In this document: piece by piece, positions 29,908 through 38,931 of the stretch
How positions within the stretch are numbered: the stretch's first letter is position 1
Layout of the letters: each line of letters opens with the position of its first letter
Source of the DNA: Bacillus carboniphilus
GTDB lineage: Bacteria; Bacillota; Bacilli; Bacillales; JC228
Length of the DNA stretch: 64,000 nt
Direction of reading: 5' to 3'
NCBI RefSeq assembly: GCF_039522365.1
Contig: NZ_BAAADJ010000022.1
Span: 124,001 to 188,000, forward strand
Made by a program: the position numbers and the translations under genes
The notes under the pieces: model-generated
The model's input: only the letters and a program-made list of their open reading frames with translations
Database searches by the model: none
Told to the model about the DNA's origin: nothing

Positions 29908-30177
29908 ATGGCAATCACTCAAGAACGCAAGCGCGAATTGATTGAAGAGTTCAAAACTCACGAAAGTGACACTGGTTCACCAGAGGTCCAAATCGCTGTC
30001 CTAACGGAAGAGATTAACAACCTAAACGAACATTTACGTACTCATAAGAAAGATCATCACTCTCGTCGTGGTCTTTTGAAGATGGTTGGTAGACGTCGTA
30101 ATTTACTTACTTATCTTCGTGATAAAGATGTTCAACGTTACCGTGAGCTTATCAACAAGCTTGGTCTACGTAGATAA
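29908..30177 (+). CDS. rpsO: 30S ribosomal protein S15
   Basis: 89 residues from ATG 29908 ([15 protein letters not shown]). The frame also opens at GTG 29899, but that codon is part of the TAGGAGGTG ribosome site. [31 protein letters not shown] and [11 protein letters not shown] are S15 landmarks. It is a primary 16S-binding protein of the central domain. A terminator closes the gene. Confidence 0.98.
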   Translation: MAITQERKRELIEEFKTHESDTGSPEVQIAVLTEEINNLNEHLRTHKKDHHSRRGLLKMVGRRRNLLTYLRDKDVQRYRELINKLGLRR

Positions 30178-30183
30178 AAAGTG

Positions 30184-30208
30184 GAAAGCGGGATTAATCC
30201 CGCTTTTT
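30184..30208 (+). terminator. Terminator after rpsO
   Basis: AAAGCGGGATT pairs with AATCCCGCTTT, a perfect stem with almost no loop once fully zipped, followed by TTTCTT. Confidence 0.9.
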
Positions 30209-30351
30209 CTTATACCAAGATATACTGGTAATTATTTACTCATGACATAAATTTTTTCATTTATACATAATTCATCCTTTAATTAAATACATAATTCATT
30301 TTAAGGTTTAAAAGGAAAGTGTATACTAGTAAATAAGAAGCAAAAATAAAC

Positions 30352-30390
30352 GGGTTTAGAACGAACTAAACCTCATTTAGAGAGGGGTTT
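30352..30390 (+). promoter_or_regulatory. Two mutually exclusive hairpins before pnp
   Basis: GGGTTTAG (30352-30359) can pair with CTAAACCT (30366-30373). AAACCTC (30368-30374) can instead pair with GAGGGGTTT (30382-30390), which covers the GAGGGG ribosome site. The pairings share bases, so only one can form at a time. Confidence 0.5.
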
Positions 30391-30399
30391 CAAATACAG

Positions 30400-32514
30400 A
30401 TGGAACAAGAGAAACAAATCTTTTCCATGGACTGGGCTGGCCGTAAGCTGACCGTTGAAATCGGTCAATTAGCAAAACAAGCAAATGGCGCTGTCCTAGT
30501 ACGCTATGGAGATACTGGTGTGTTAAGCACCGCTACTGCCTCAAAGGAACCAAAGAACTTAGACTTTTTCCCACTAACAGTGAACTATGAAGAAAGACTA
30601 TATGCCGTTGGGAAAATTCCGGGAGGCTTTATTAAACGTGAAGGAAGACCAAGCGAAAAAGCCATTTTAGCTAGCCGTTTGATCGACCGTCCAATTCGCC
30701 CTTTATTTGCGGATGGTTTCCGTAATGAAGTACAAGTTGTAAGTATTGTAATGAGTGTGGATCAAGACTGCTCATCTGAAATGGCCGCTATGTTCGGTTC
30801 TTCATTAGCGCTTACAATTTCAGATATTCCATTCCAAGGGCCAATTGCTGGAGTAGTAGTAGGTCGTGTGGATAATCAATTTGTGATTAACCCAACTGTT
30901 GAACAAATGGAAAAGAGTGATATTAACTTGACAGTTGCTGGAACAAAAGATGCGATTAACATGGTTGAAGCAGGGGCGGATGAAGTTCCTGAAGAAACGA
31001 TGTTAGAGGCCATCATGTTCGGTCACGAAGAAATTAAAAAGCTTATTGCTTTCCAAGAAGAAATTCAAAAGGCAATGGGTAAAGAGAAAATGGAAGTCAA
31101 ACTTTATAAAGTGGATGAAGAACTAGAAGCAAAGGTCCGCTCTATTTGTGAAAGTGAAATGGTACAAGCTGTTCAAGTGGTTGAAAAGCATGCTCGTGAA
31201 GATGCGATTCAAGCAGTTAAAACGAAAGTGGTTGAGCAATACGAAGCGGAAGAAGCAGATGATGATACGCTTAAACAAGTGAAGGAAATCCTTCAAAAGA
31301 TTGTAAAATCAGAAGTTCGTCGTTTGATTACAGAAGATAAGGTCCGTCCAGACGGGCGTGGGCTTGACGTAATTCGTCCTCTATCATCAGAAGTAGGTCT
31401 ACTTCCACGTACACATGGTTCAGGACTATTTACGAGAGGTCAAACACAAGCGCTTAGTATTTGTACATTAGGTGCGCTTGGTGACGTACAGGTGTTAGAT
31501 GGGTTAGGTATTGAAGAATCTAAACGCTTTATGCATCACTATAATTTCCCTCACTTCTCTGTTGGGGAAACAGGGTTCATTCGTGGACCAGGTCGTCGTG
31601 AAATCGGACACGGTGCACTAGGTGAAAGAGCACTAGAGCCAGTTATACCATCCGAAAAGGAATTCCCGTATACAGTCCGTCTTGTATCTGAAGTGTTAGA
31701 ATCAAACGGTTCTACATCACAAGCGAGTATTTGTGCAAGTACATTAGCGATGATGGATGCCGGTGTTCCAATTAAAGCTCCTGTAGCTGGTATTGCAATG
31801 GGACTAATCAAATCTGGAGAACATTATTCAATCCTATCTGATATTCAAGGTATGGAAGATCATTTAGGAGATATGGACTTTAAAGTGGCAGGTACTGAAA
31901 AAGGAGTAACTGCACTACAAATGGATATTAAAATCGATGGACTTTCTCGTGAAATCCTAGAGGAAGCTCTACACCAAGCAAAAACGGGTAGAATGCACAT
32001 TTTACAATCTATGCTTGCAACGATTTCAACTCCAAGAGGAGAGCTTTCTCCGTATGCGCCAAAGATTCTTCAAATGGCTATTAACCCAGATAAAATCCGT
32101 GATGTTATCGGACCAAGTGGGAAGCAAATTAACAAAATCATTGAAGAAACTGGCGTAAAGATTGATATCGAGCAAGATGGTACAGTCTTCATCTCTTCTA
32201 CAAATGAAGAAATGAACCAAAAGGCGAAGAAAATCATTGAAGACATCGTAAGAGAAGTAGAAGTAGGTCAAATGTATCTTGGTAAAGTAAAACGAATTGA
32301 AAAATTCGGCGCTTTCGTAGAAATCTTCAGTGGTAAAGATGGACTCGTTCACATTTCTGAATTAGCAGAAGAACGTGTGAAATCTGTAGAAGATGTTGTG
32401 AAAATTGGAGACGAACTACTAGTGAAGGTAACAGAGATCGACAAACAAGGTCGTGTGAACCTATCAAGAAAAGCCGTTCTTCGTGAACAAAAAGAAAAAG
32501 AAGAACAAGCTTAA
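30400..32514 (+). CDS. pnp: Polynucleotide phosphorylase
   Basis: 704 residues. Two RNase PH-like domains ([54 protein letters not shown]), then KH ([17 protein letters not shown]) and S1 ([26 protein letters not shown]) domains. It is the main phosphorolytic 3'-5' exoribonuclease. The GAGAGGGG site is about 12 bp before the ATG, longer than usual, and lies in one arm of a switchable hairpin. Confidence 0.98.
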   Translation: MEQEKQIFSMDWAGRKLTVEIGQLAKQANGAVLVRYGDTGVLSTATASKEPKNLDFFPLTVNYEERLYAVGKIPGGFIKREGRPSEKAILASRLIDRPIRPLFADGFRNEVQVVSIVMSVDQDCSSEMAAMFGSSLALTISDIPFQGPIAGVVVGRVDNQFVINPTVEQMEKSDINLTVAGTKDAINMVEAGADEVPEETMLEAIMFGHEEIKKLIAFQEEIQKAMGKEKMEVKLYKVDEELEAKVRSICESEMVQAVQVVEKHAREDAIQAVKTKVVEQYEAEEADDDTLKQVKEILQKIVKSEVRRLITEDKVRPDGRGLDVIRPLSSEVGLLPRTHGSGLFTRGQTQALSICTLGALGDVQVLDGLGIEESKRFMHHYNFPHFSVGETGFIRGPGRREIGHGALGERALEPVIPSEKEFPYTVRLVSEVLESNGSTSQASICASTLAMMDAGVPIKAPVAGIAMGLIKSGEHYSILSDIQGMEDHLGDMDFKVAGTEKGVTALQMDIKIDGLSREILEEALHQAKTGRMHILQSMLATISTPRGELSPYAPKILQMAINPDKIRDVIGPSGKQINKIIEETGVKIDIEQDGTVFISSTNEEMNQKAKKIIEDIVREVEVGQMYLGKVKRIEKFGAFVEIFSGKDGLVHISELAEERVKSVEDVVKIGDELLVKVTEIDKQGRVNLSRKAVLREQKEKEEQA

Positions 32515-32517
32515 GTC

Positions 32518-32547
32518 AGGTCGGGGAGAAAAACCCTGGCCTTTTTA
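32518..32547 (+). terminator. Terminator after pnp
   Basis: AGGTCGGGG pairs with CCCTGGCCT (with G-T pairs) around an A-rich loop, followed by TTTTTA. Confidence 0.8.
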
Positions 32548-32625
32548 TTAGAAAAAAGCTAACCTGTTCTACCTTGTCCCTTTTCTTCATACCTTTTAAA
32601 TAAGGTAATAAGGGGGAAGGTATGT

Positions 32626-33603
32626 ATGAAGCGATTTTTAAAATGGATTTTAGTCATGGGAATAGCTACACTCATCATTCAAAATCCTTGGACAACGCAA
32701 TATGTCGTTAGTTTAAAACAAACCGCGGTACCCATTGGCAAAAATATAAAGTTGTACAATGAAATACAAGACTTTGCTCAGTCTGTCTATATTCCACCAA
32801 AGGACGCTAAGGTCGATCCTGTGTGGAAAAAAATCCCTGGTTACAATGGACTGAAGGTTAATATTGATGCTTCCTATGACAACATGAAAAAAGAAGGTAA
32901 GTTTATTGAGAAATTGCTGGTCTATGAGCAAGTTCCTCCAAAAGTCCATTTAAGTGATTTACCAGCAGAACCGATCTATAAAGGTCATCCAGATAAACCG
33001 ATGATTTCATTATTGATCAATGTTGCCTGGGGAGAGGAATACTTATTGGATATATTAGCCACATTAAAAAAGCATAATGTTAAAGCAACTTTCTTCCTGG
33101 AAGGCAGATGGGTGCAAAAAAATCCAGACCTTGCTAAAATGATAGCCGAAGGTCATCATGACATCGGAAATCATTCGTATACACATCCGAATTTAGAAAC
33201 GTTACCAACTGCTAAAACAATCGAAGAATTAACAAAGACGAATGACATCATTGAGGCCACAACAGGAATAAAACCTGTGTGGTTTGCACCACCATCAGGC
33301 GCCTTTAGAAAAGAAACCGTAGGAATAGCTAAGCAAATGAACATGGAAACCATCATGTGGAGCGTGGATACGATTGATTGGCAGAAGCCTTCAAAAGAAG
33401 TTCTGCTCGGTAGGGTGTTACCTAAGTTACATAACGGAGCTCTCATTTTAATGCATCCAACCCAGTCTACGAGAGACTCCTTAGAAACACTGATTACGGA
33501 AGCAAGGAAGAAAGGATATCAGTTTGGAACCGTAACAAGAACCTTAAGTGAAGAACGTATCCTTTCAACAAAAGAAGAGCAACGATTATCCCAAAAACCA
33601 TAG
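32626..33603 (+). CDS. ylxY: YlxY, polysaccharide deacetylase-like sporulation protein
   Basis: 325 residues with an N-terminal membrane anchor (about 4-21) and a NodB domain from about 125. Motif 2 is intact (GNHSYTHPNL), as are PPSGAFRKE, MWSVDTIDWQKP and LILMHPT. Motif 1, normally TFDDG with the catalytic base and metal Asp, is replaced by LINVAWGEE, so classical deacetylase activity is doubtful. The protein faces outside the membrane. YlxY lies between pnp and mlpA in Bacillus; a spore or wall role is inferred. Confidence 0.88.
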   Translation: MKRFLKWILVMGIATLIIQNPWTTQYVVSLKQTAVPIGKNIKLYNEIQDFAQSVYIPPKDAKVDPVWKKIPGYNGLKVNIDASYDNMKKEGKFIEKLLVYEQVPPKVHLSDLPAEPIYKGHPDKPMISLLINVAWGEEYLLDILATLKKHNVKATFFLEGRWVQKNPDLAKMIAEGHHDIGNHSYTHPNLETLPTAKTIEELTKTNDIIEATTGIKPVWFAPPSGAFRKETVGIAKQMNMETIMWSVDTIDWQKPSKEVLLGRVLPKLHNGALILMHPTQSTRDSLETLITEARKKGYQFGTVTRTLSEERILSTKEEQRLSQKP

Positions 33604-33636
33604 GGACAATTTTGACAGCTAGAGGAGGACTACTAT

Positions 33637-34890
33637 TTGGTTACAAAGTATACTTGTCAAAATGGAGTAAGAATCGTACTAGAGAATATTCCAACAGTTC
33701 GAAGTGTTGCAATCGGTGTCTGGATTGGAACGGGTTCAAGGAATGAAACATTAAAAGATAATGGAATCTCTCACTTTTTGGAGCACATGTTTTTCAAAGG
33801 TACGAAAACAAGAAGTGCCAGAGAAATTGCTGAAAGCTTTGATTCTATTGGTGGTCAGGTCAATGCCTTCACTTCAAAGGAATATACCTGCTACTATGCA
33901 AAAGTGTTAGATACACATGCATTTTACGCACTTGAAGTATTGGCAGATATGTTCTTTAATTCTACTTTTGAAGATGGAGAGCTACAAAAAGAGAAAAATG
34001 TGGTATATGAAGAAATTAAAATGTACGAAGATACACCAGACGATATTGTCCACGATATCTTAAGTAAAGCCATTTACGGCTCTCATTCTCTTGGCTATCC
34101 AATATTAGGAACTGAAGAAACTTTACAGACCTTTAATGGAGACAGCCTAAGAGATTACATGAACAAGAGATACACACCAGAAAACGTCGTTATTTCGATT
34201 GCAGGTAATATTTCCGAGGATTTTATTAAAGAAGCGGAAGGCTACTTCGGAGACTATCATGTCACTCAAACGGATGCTGATGAGGAAGCAGTGCCAGGAT
34301 TCCATAATCAGTTTTTCACAAGAAAAAAAGATGTGGAACAAGCTCATCTATGTTTAGGATTTAATGGCTATCCAGTTGGTCATGAAAACATTTATGGCTT
34401 AATCGTTTTAAACAATATTTTGGGCGGTAGTATGAGTAGTCGTTTATTCCAAGAAGTAAGGGAACAAAGAGGTCTTGCTTACTCCGTTTTCTCCTATCAT
34501 ACTTCCTATAAAGATAGCGGCTCTCTCACCATCTACGGTGGGACAGGTGCAAAGCAATTAGATACGCTCTATGAAACCATCGATCAAACACTAAAGGTGT
34601 TAAAGCGTGATGGGGTTACGGAAAAAGAGTTAAGTAACAGTAAAGAGCAATTAAAAGGAAACCTCATGCTTGGCTTGGAAAGCACAAATAGTCGCATGAG
34701 TCGTAACGGGAAAAATGAATTGGTTTTAAAACGCCATCGTACATTAGACGAAATGGTTGAGGCTATTGACTCAGTATCCTTGGAAGATGTTGCAGCGATT
34801 GCCAATGAAGTCTTCACGGAAGATCAATTCTCAGTTGCTCTCATTAGCCCGGAAGGTAAGTTACCTAGCATGTTAGAAGGAAAAGGGTAA
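33637..34890 (+). CDS. mlpA: MlpA (YmxG), M16-family zinc peptidase
   Basis: 417 residues, TTG start with AGAGGAGGA upstream. The inverted zinc motif HFLEH is at 46-50 (SHFLEHMFFKGTKTRSA) with a downstream Glu in EKNVVYEEIKMYEDTPDD; the second, non-catalytic half has GLAYSVFSYH. The family resembles mitochondrial processing peptidase. In B. subtilis MlpA has been linked to control of extracellular protease genes. It ends at a terminator. Confidence 0.93.
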   Translation: MVTKYTCQNGVRIVLENIPTVRSVAIGVWIGTGSRNETLKDNGISHFLEHMFFKGTKTRSAREIAESFDSIGGQVNAFTSKEYTCYYAKVLDTHAFYALEVLADMFFNSTFEDGELQKEKNVVYEEIKMYEDTPDDIVHDILSKAIYGSHSLGYPILGTEETLQTFNGDSLRDYMNKRYTPENVVISIAGNISEDFIKEAEGYFGDYHVTQTDADEEAVPGFHNQFFTRKKDVEQAHLCLGFNGYPVGHENIYGLIVLNNILGGSMSSRLFQEVREQRGLAYSVFSYHTSYKDSGSLTIYGGTGAKQLDTLYETIDQTLKVLKRDGVTEKELSNSKEQLKGNLMLGLESTNSRMSRNGKNELVLKRHRTLDEMVEAIDSVSLEDVAAIANEVFTEDQFSVALISPEGKLPSMLEGKG

Positions 34891-34893
34891 GGG

Positions 34894-34930
34894 ATGTCTA
34901 CTCCTCTATAAAGGAGTAGGCATTTTTTTA
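34894..34930 (+). terminator. Terminator after mlpA
   Basis: The ATGTCTACTCCT arm pairs with AGGAGTAGGCAT, 12 pairs counting one G-T, followed by seven T. Confidence 0.9.
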
Positions 34931-35014
34931 TGCAGGTTGGTCAATTCTCCCTCTTCTAAACCTTGTCTAAAACGTATACATATATAAGGACAACATCTGA
35001 AAGGAGAGAAGTAA

Positions 35015-35272
35015 ATGCGACTGAGTGAGCTGAGTGGGAAAGAAATTGTCGATGTGAAGCGGGCGGAGCGATTGGGAGTCTTAGGACAAACCGATTTAGA
35101 ACTAAATGAAAAAGGACAAATTATAGCGTTACTAATTCCAACGGGTAAATGGTTTGGCTTCAAGAAGCATGCTGGCGAAATTCGAGTACCATGGAGACAT
35201 ATTAAGAAGATTGGTACAGATATGATTATTATTGATATCCCAGAGGAAGATACATTGGAAGAGACTGTGTAA
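35015..35272 (+). CDS. ymxH: YmxH, YlmC/YmxH-family sporulation protein (PRC barrel)
   Basis: 85 residues, a single PRC-barrel domain: MRLSELSGKEIVDVKRAERLG and WRHIKKIGTDMIIIDI. AAGGAGAG precedes the ATG. The family is typical of spore formers and precedes dpaAB; the molecular role is unknown. A terminator and two repeat arrays separate it from dpaA here. Confidence 0.9.
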   Translation: MRLSELSGKEIVDVKRAERLGVLGQTDLELNEKGQIIALLIPTGKWFGFKKHAGEIRVPWRHIKKIGTDMIIIDIPEEDTLEETV

Positions 35273-35277
35273 GTTGA

Positions 35278-35298
35278 AACCGCTGATGGCGGTTTTTT
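35278..35298 (+). terminator. Terminator after ymxH
   Basis: AACCGC pairs with GCGGTT around TGATG (AACCGCTGATGGCGGTT), followed by TTTT. Confidence 0.85.
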
Positions 35299-35373
35299 CT
35301 TTTGGGAGGGGGCAGAAGGCTGTGATTTGGTTTTTAGTTAAGAATAAGCGGCGCTGGATTTTGGTTAATTATG

Positions 35374-35532
35374 GATTAGTTCTGAATAAATGGCCCTGAG
35401 TTCTGAATAATAAAGGATTAGTTCTGAAAAATGGCACTAAGTTCCGAATTGTATGAGATTAGTTCTGAAAAAGTGATTCTGAGTTCTGAATAGCAGATGA
35501 TTAGTTCTGAAAAATGATTGTGAAGTTCTGAA
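35374..35532. repeat. Eight-copy AGTTCTGAA array, 21-bp step
   Basis: AGTTC begins at 35378, 35399, 35420, 35440, 35461, 35482, 35503 and 35524: steps 21,21,20,21,21,21,21. Odd copies are preceded by GATT and even copies mostly by CTGA/CTAA, giving a 42-bp higher-order unit. No gene is present. Confidence 0.93.
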
Positions 35533-35611
35533 AAGCGTTTAGCTGGCCATAACTATTTTTAGTTCAAAAGGAATTTAATGAAAATGCCGGTTAAATAACT
35601 AAATTCAGTCA

Positions 35612-35792
35612 TAGTTTCCAATATCGGGTCAAAAGTTTCCGATAGAAGCGTCAAGTTTTCCAATAGCGTGTCCAAAGTTTCCGATAGACGTGTCAAGTTT
35701 TCCGATAGCGGGTCAAAAGTTTCCGATAGTGGCCTCGAGTTTTCCGATACCGTGCCTAAAGTTTCCGATAGAAATGTCAAGTTTTCCGATAG
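35612..35792. repeat. Nine-copy TTTCCGATAG array, exact 21-bp step
   Basis: TTTCC begins at 35615, 35636, 35657, 35678, 35699, 35720, 35741, 35762 and 35783, each exactly 21 bp apart. Copies alternate between AAAGTTTCCGATAG and CAAGTTTTCCGATAG, again a 42-bp dimer. The minus-strand reading frame through it repeats the heptad LSE(T/N)xxx, a consequence of the 21-bp period. Confidence 0.94.
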
Positions 35793-35795
35793 CCC

Positions 35796-35979
35796 ACCAA
35801 AACTTCCCCCAAAAAGCCCCATATTATAAAAAATACTACCTACACAACCGGCATTTTCCATTAACCAAGCATTCCAACTCCTCCAATCAACGCTAGCTAA
35901 TCCCCATTACATCAACCCATCCACTCATCTCCACACAAAATTTCTCCCTTTCTCTCTTTCTTCAAAAACTATCCTCACC
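35796..35979. other. G-depleted tract before dpaA
   Basis: Bases 35801-35980 contain only seven G on the + strand, and 35897-35979 (83 bases) contain none. The composition is C, A and T with pyrimidine runs near 35940-35960. This contrasts with the G-rich + strand of the genes around it. No reading frame is supported. Confidence 0.85.
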
Positions 35980-36004
35980 GAACAACTCTGTCGGTCATAG
36001 ACTG
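35977..36004 (+). promoter_or_regulatory. Possible sigma-K promoter of dpaAB
   Basis: AC at 35977-35978, 17 bases, then CATAGACTG at 35996-36004, close to the sigma-K pattern AC-N16/17-CATAnnnTA with one mismatch. dpaAB is mother-cell, sigma-K dependent in B. subtilis. It lies 170 bp before the start codon. Confidence 0.35.
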
Positions 36005-36172
36005 ATGAAGGAATATGATTTTTCTATTTGTATTGCATCAGAGAGTTTATCTTCTGAACGTAGATAAGTGTTTAGCTCAGGAAGTCACCTCTCAAGCTTT
36101 ATGCCCGAGGTGAAGCAAGGTGCTCGCGCTTTTCAATCTTCCAGATGGAAACAAAAAGAAGGTGATAGTGAC

Positions 36173-37066
36173 ATGCTAACAGGGATGCACGTAGCAGTAA
36201 TGGGTGGGGATGCCCGCCAATTAGAGATTATAAAAATGCTGAATGAACTGGATGCCAAAGTGACACTGATTGGCTTTGAACAACTAGATCATGCTTATAC
36301 TGGGGCGGTCAAAGAAAAAGTATCGGAAGCCAATTTTTCAGAAATGGATGCCATTATTTTACCTGTGAGAGGAACGGATCAGGAGGGTCAAGTGGATACG
36401 ATTTTCTCGAATGAAAAAATCGTGCTTACGGAAGAGCTTCTAATCCAAACCCCTAAGCATTGCACCATTTATTCAGGAATATCCAATCCGTATTTAGATA
36501 GCATTATTTCAAGTTCGAATCGAAAATTGGTTCAATTATTTTCACGTGATGATGTTGCGATTTACAACTCCATTCCAACGGTTGAAGGAACCATTATGAT
36601 GGCCATTCAGCACACGGATTTTACCATTCATGGCTCAAATGTATTAGTGCTAGGGCTTGGAAGAGTGGGAATGAGTGTAGCTCGCACTTTTGCCTCCTTA
36701 GGGGCAAAGGTAAAGGTTGGTGCTAGAAAGACTGAGCATATTGCAAGAATAACAGAAATGGGATTAACGCCATTTCACCTTGATGACCTTGAATCGGTAG
36801 TGAAGGACGTGGATATTTGTATTAACACCATTCCAGTCTTAGTTGTAAAAGCAAATGTGATTGCTAAAATGCCTGCCCATACTCTGATTATAGATCTTGC
36901 TTCAAAACCGGGTGGGACGGATTTTAGATATGCAGAAAAAAGAGGAATTAAAGCACTATTAGCACCAAGCCTTCCAGGTATTGTTGCTCCTAAAACAGCT
37001 GGCCAGATTTTAGCAAATGTCCTTTCTCAGCTATTAGAGCATGATTTTAAAAATGGAAAGGAGTAA
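36173..37066 (+). CDS. dpaA: Dipicolinate synthase subunit A
   Basis: 297 residues from ATG 36173 (MLTGMHVAVMGGDARQLEII), matching family length; AAGGTGAT lies 6 bp upstream. A longer frame from GTG 36068 has no ribosome site. Two Rossmann regions are seen: AVMGGDARQLEI and VLVLGLGRVGMSVARTFASLG. With DpaB it oxidises the DapA product to dipicolinic acid in the mother cell; DPA with calcium dehydrates the spore core. It heads the dpaAB-asd-dapG-dapA block. Confidence 0.96.
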   Translation: MLTGMHVAVMGGDARQLEIIKMLNELDAKVTLIGFEQLDHAYTGAVKEKVSEANFSEMDAIILPVRGTDQEGQVDTIFSNEKIVLTEELLIQTPKHCTIYSGISNPYLDSIISSSNRKLVQLFSRDDVAIYNSIPTVEGTIMMAIQHTDFTIHGSNVLVLGLGRVGMSVARTFASLGAKVKVGARKTEHIARITEMGLTPFHLDDLESVVKDVDICINTIPVLVVKANVIAKMPAHTLIIDLASKPGGTDFRYAEKRGIKALLAPSLPGIVAPKTAGQILANVLSQLLEHDFKNGKE

Positions 37067-37074
37067 GCTTTCAT

Positions 37075-37668
37075 ATGAGTTTAAAAGGAAAAAGAATTGG
37101 ATTTGGAATTACAGGGTCCCATTGTACGTATGAGGAAGTTTTCCCGGAGATTGAGAGATTAGTGAACGAAGGAGCAGAGGTTGTTCCTGTTGTTTCTTTT
37201 ACCGTAAAAAGTACGGATACACGCTTTGGAGAAGGTGCAGAGTGGATCAGAAAAATTGAAGAGGTTACAGGTCAGAAGGTTGTAGATTCAATTGTAGCTG
37301 CAGAACCACTTGGACCAAAAAATCCCCTGGATTGTATGGTCATAGCTCCTTTAACGGGGAACTCCATGAGTAAATTTGCCAACGCTCTAACAGATTCGCC
37401 ACCGCTAATGGCAGCGAAGGCAACCCTTCGTAATCATCGACCAGTTGTACTTGGAATTTCTACAAACGATGCCCTTGGGTTGAATGGTGTGAACTTAATG
37501 AAGCTAATGGCTGCGAAGGATATTTATTTTATCCCATTTGGTCAGGATGATCCGTTTGGTAAGCCAAAGTCAATGGTCGCACAGATGACTTTATTAAAAG
37601 AAACGGTATTAGCTGCATTAGAAGGAAAACAGTACCAGCCTGTATTACTAGAAAGATATAAGGGTTAA
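37075..37668 (+). CDS. dpaB: Dipicolinate synthase subunit B (flavoprotein)
   Basis: 197 residues of the flavin-dependent Dfp/UbiX-like fold: GKRIGFGITGSHCTYEE, VIAPLTGNSMSKFANALTD and ISTNDALGLNGVNLMKLM. It is the flavoprotein partner of DpaA. It follows dpaA by 8 bp with AAAGGAG before the ATG. No clear terminator separates it from asd, which has its own promoter candidate. Confidence 0.96.
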   Translation: MSLKGKRIGFGITGSHCTYEEVFPEIERLVNEGAEVVPVVSFTVKSTDTRFGEGAEWIRKIEEVTGQKVVDSIVAAEPLGPKNPLDCMVIAPLTGNSMSKFANALTDSPPLMAAKATLRNHRPVVLGISTNDALGLNGVNLMKLMAAKDIYFIPFGQDDPFGKPKSMVAQMTLLKETVLAALEGKQYQPVLLERYKG

Positions 37669-37751
37669 CTGTTTAAGTAGCAAGTCCCTTTCAATCATAG
37701 AAAAATGGTGATATAGTAAATGAATCCTTTATGTAACCATGCGCTTTAGTA

Positions 37752-37760
37752 TGGTAAAAT
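37752..37760 (+). promoter_or_regulatory. Extended -10 promoter upstream of asd
   Basis: TGGTAAAAT lies 50 bp before asd; the -35 region (TGTAAC) is poor. It would let asd-dapG-dapA be expressed in growth apart from dpaAB. Confidence 0.5.
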
Positions 37761-37809
37761 AAAGACATTCCAGTATAGTTTAAACATCATATCGGAAAGG
37801 GAGATCCCG

Positions 37810-38868
37810 ATGAGTACAATAAATCAATATCATGTTGCTGTTGTAGGTGCAACAGGAGCAGTTGGCGAACAAATGTTACACACATTAGAAGCATTAGACT
37901 TTCCTATTAGTCAATTAACCTTACTATCTTCAGCTCGTTCAGCTGGTAAAAAGATTGTGTTTAAGGGTCAAGAATATACAGTTCAAGAAGCAAAACCTGA
38001 AAGCTTTGAGGGTGTAGATGTTGCTTTATTTAGTGCTGGTGGAAGTGTATCCAAACAATTAGCTCCTGAAGCTGTTAAGCGAGGAGCTATTGTAGTGGAT
38101 AACACAAGTGCCTACAGAATGGATCCGAATGTTCCATTGGTCGTACCAGAAGTGAATGAAGTAGATTTGCACAACCATAATGGAATTATTGCAAATCCAA
38201 ACTGTTCAACCATTCAAATGGTGGTTGCATTAGAACCTATCAAAAAAGCACTTGGCTTGAAAAAAGTAGTAGTTTCCACATATCAAGCTGTTTCAGGTGC
38301 AGGTCATTCTGCAATTGAAGAGTTAAAAAGTCAAACGGATGCGATGCTAAAGGGAGAAGAGGTAGAGCCTCAGCTTCTTCCTGTAAAAGGTGATAAAAAG
38401 CATTATCCGATCGCGTTTAATGCCATTCCACAGATTGATGTCTTTCAAGATAATGGCTTTACGTATGAAGAGATGAAAATGATTAACGAAACGAAGAAGA
38501 TTATGCACATGCCTGAATTGAAAGTGGCAGCAACATGTGTTCGTTTACCTGTTGTTGCGGGGCATTCTGAGTCTGTATATGTTGAAGTGGAAAAAGAAGG
38601 CGTCACAACAGAGGAATTACGGTCATTGTTACGTGATGCGGAAGGTGTAACTTTGGAGGACCAACCAGAAGAACAAATTTACCCTATGCCACTTTTTGCA
38701 GAAGGGAAACCAGATGTATTTGTAGGTCGAATTCGTAAAGATTTAGACGAAGATAAAGGTTTCCACTTATGGGTTGTTTCAGACAATCTGCTCAAAGGTG
38801 CAGCATGGAATTCTGTGCAAATAGCTTGGTCTCTTGCCAAGCAAGGTTTGTTGAGCAAAAAAGCATAA
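37810..38868 (+). CDS. asd: Aspartate-semialdehyde dehydrogenase
   Basis: 352 residues. NADP loop [15 protein letters not shown] at the N-terminus, catalytic C132 in [11 protein letters not shown], and the C-terminal [19 protein letters not shown]. It reduces aspartyl phosphate to the semialdehyde, feeding lysine, DAP, DPA, threonine and methionine. GGAAAGGGAG precedes the ATG. Middle of the DAP/DPA block. Confidence 0.97.
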   Translation: MSTINQYHVAVVGATGAVGEQMLHTLEALDFPISQLTLLSSARSAGKKIVFKGQEYTVQEAKPESFEGVDVALFSAGGSVSKQLAPEAVKRGAIVVDNTSAYRMDPNVPLVVPEVNEVDLHNHNGIIANPNCSTIQMVVALEPIKKALGLKKVVVSTYQAVSGAGHSAIEELKSQTDAMLKGEEVEPQLLPVKGDKKHYPIAFNAIPQIDVFQDNGFTYEEMKMINETKKIMHMPELKVAATCVRLPVVAGHSESVYVEVEKEGVTTEELRSLLRDAEGVTLEDQPEEQIYPMPLFAEGKPDVFVGRIRKDLDEDKGFHLWVVSDNLLKGAAWNSVQIAWSLAKQGLLSKKA

Positions 38869-38931
38869 AGTTGCATAGAATAAAAGGTAATAACAAATAA
38901 GGTTCTGAGCGGATATAATTGGGGTGGAAGA

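Noticed and set aside
35559-35861. Minus-strand 100-codon frame with LSE(T/N) heptad repeats over the TTTCCGATAG array
   Set aside because: The heptads follow automatically from a 21-bp DNA period. There is no convincing ribosome site, and sister arrays have 20-bp steps that would shift frame, so a DNA-level role is the simpler reading.
36068-36172. N-terminal extension of DpaA from GTG 36068
   Set aside because: No ribosome site, sequence unlike the family, and the family start MLTG is preceded by a good site at 36159-36166.
37669-37809. Lysine riboswitch upstream of asd
   Set aside because: The gap is too short for the aptamer and shows no matching junction or terminator, only an extended -10 promoter.
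38914-38919. TATAAT before dapG as a promoter
   Set aside because: It lies only about 13 bp before the start codon with no -35, leaving no room for the ribosome site in the transcript.
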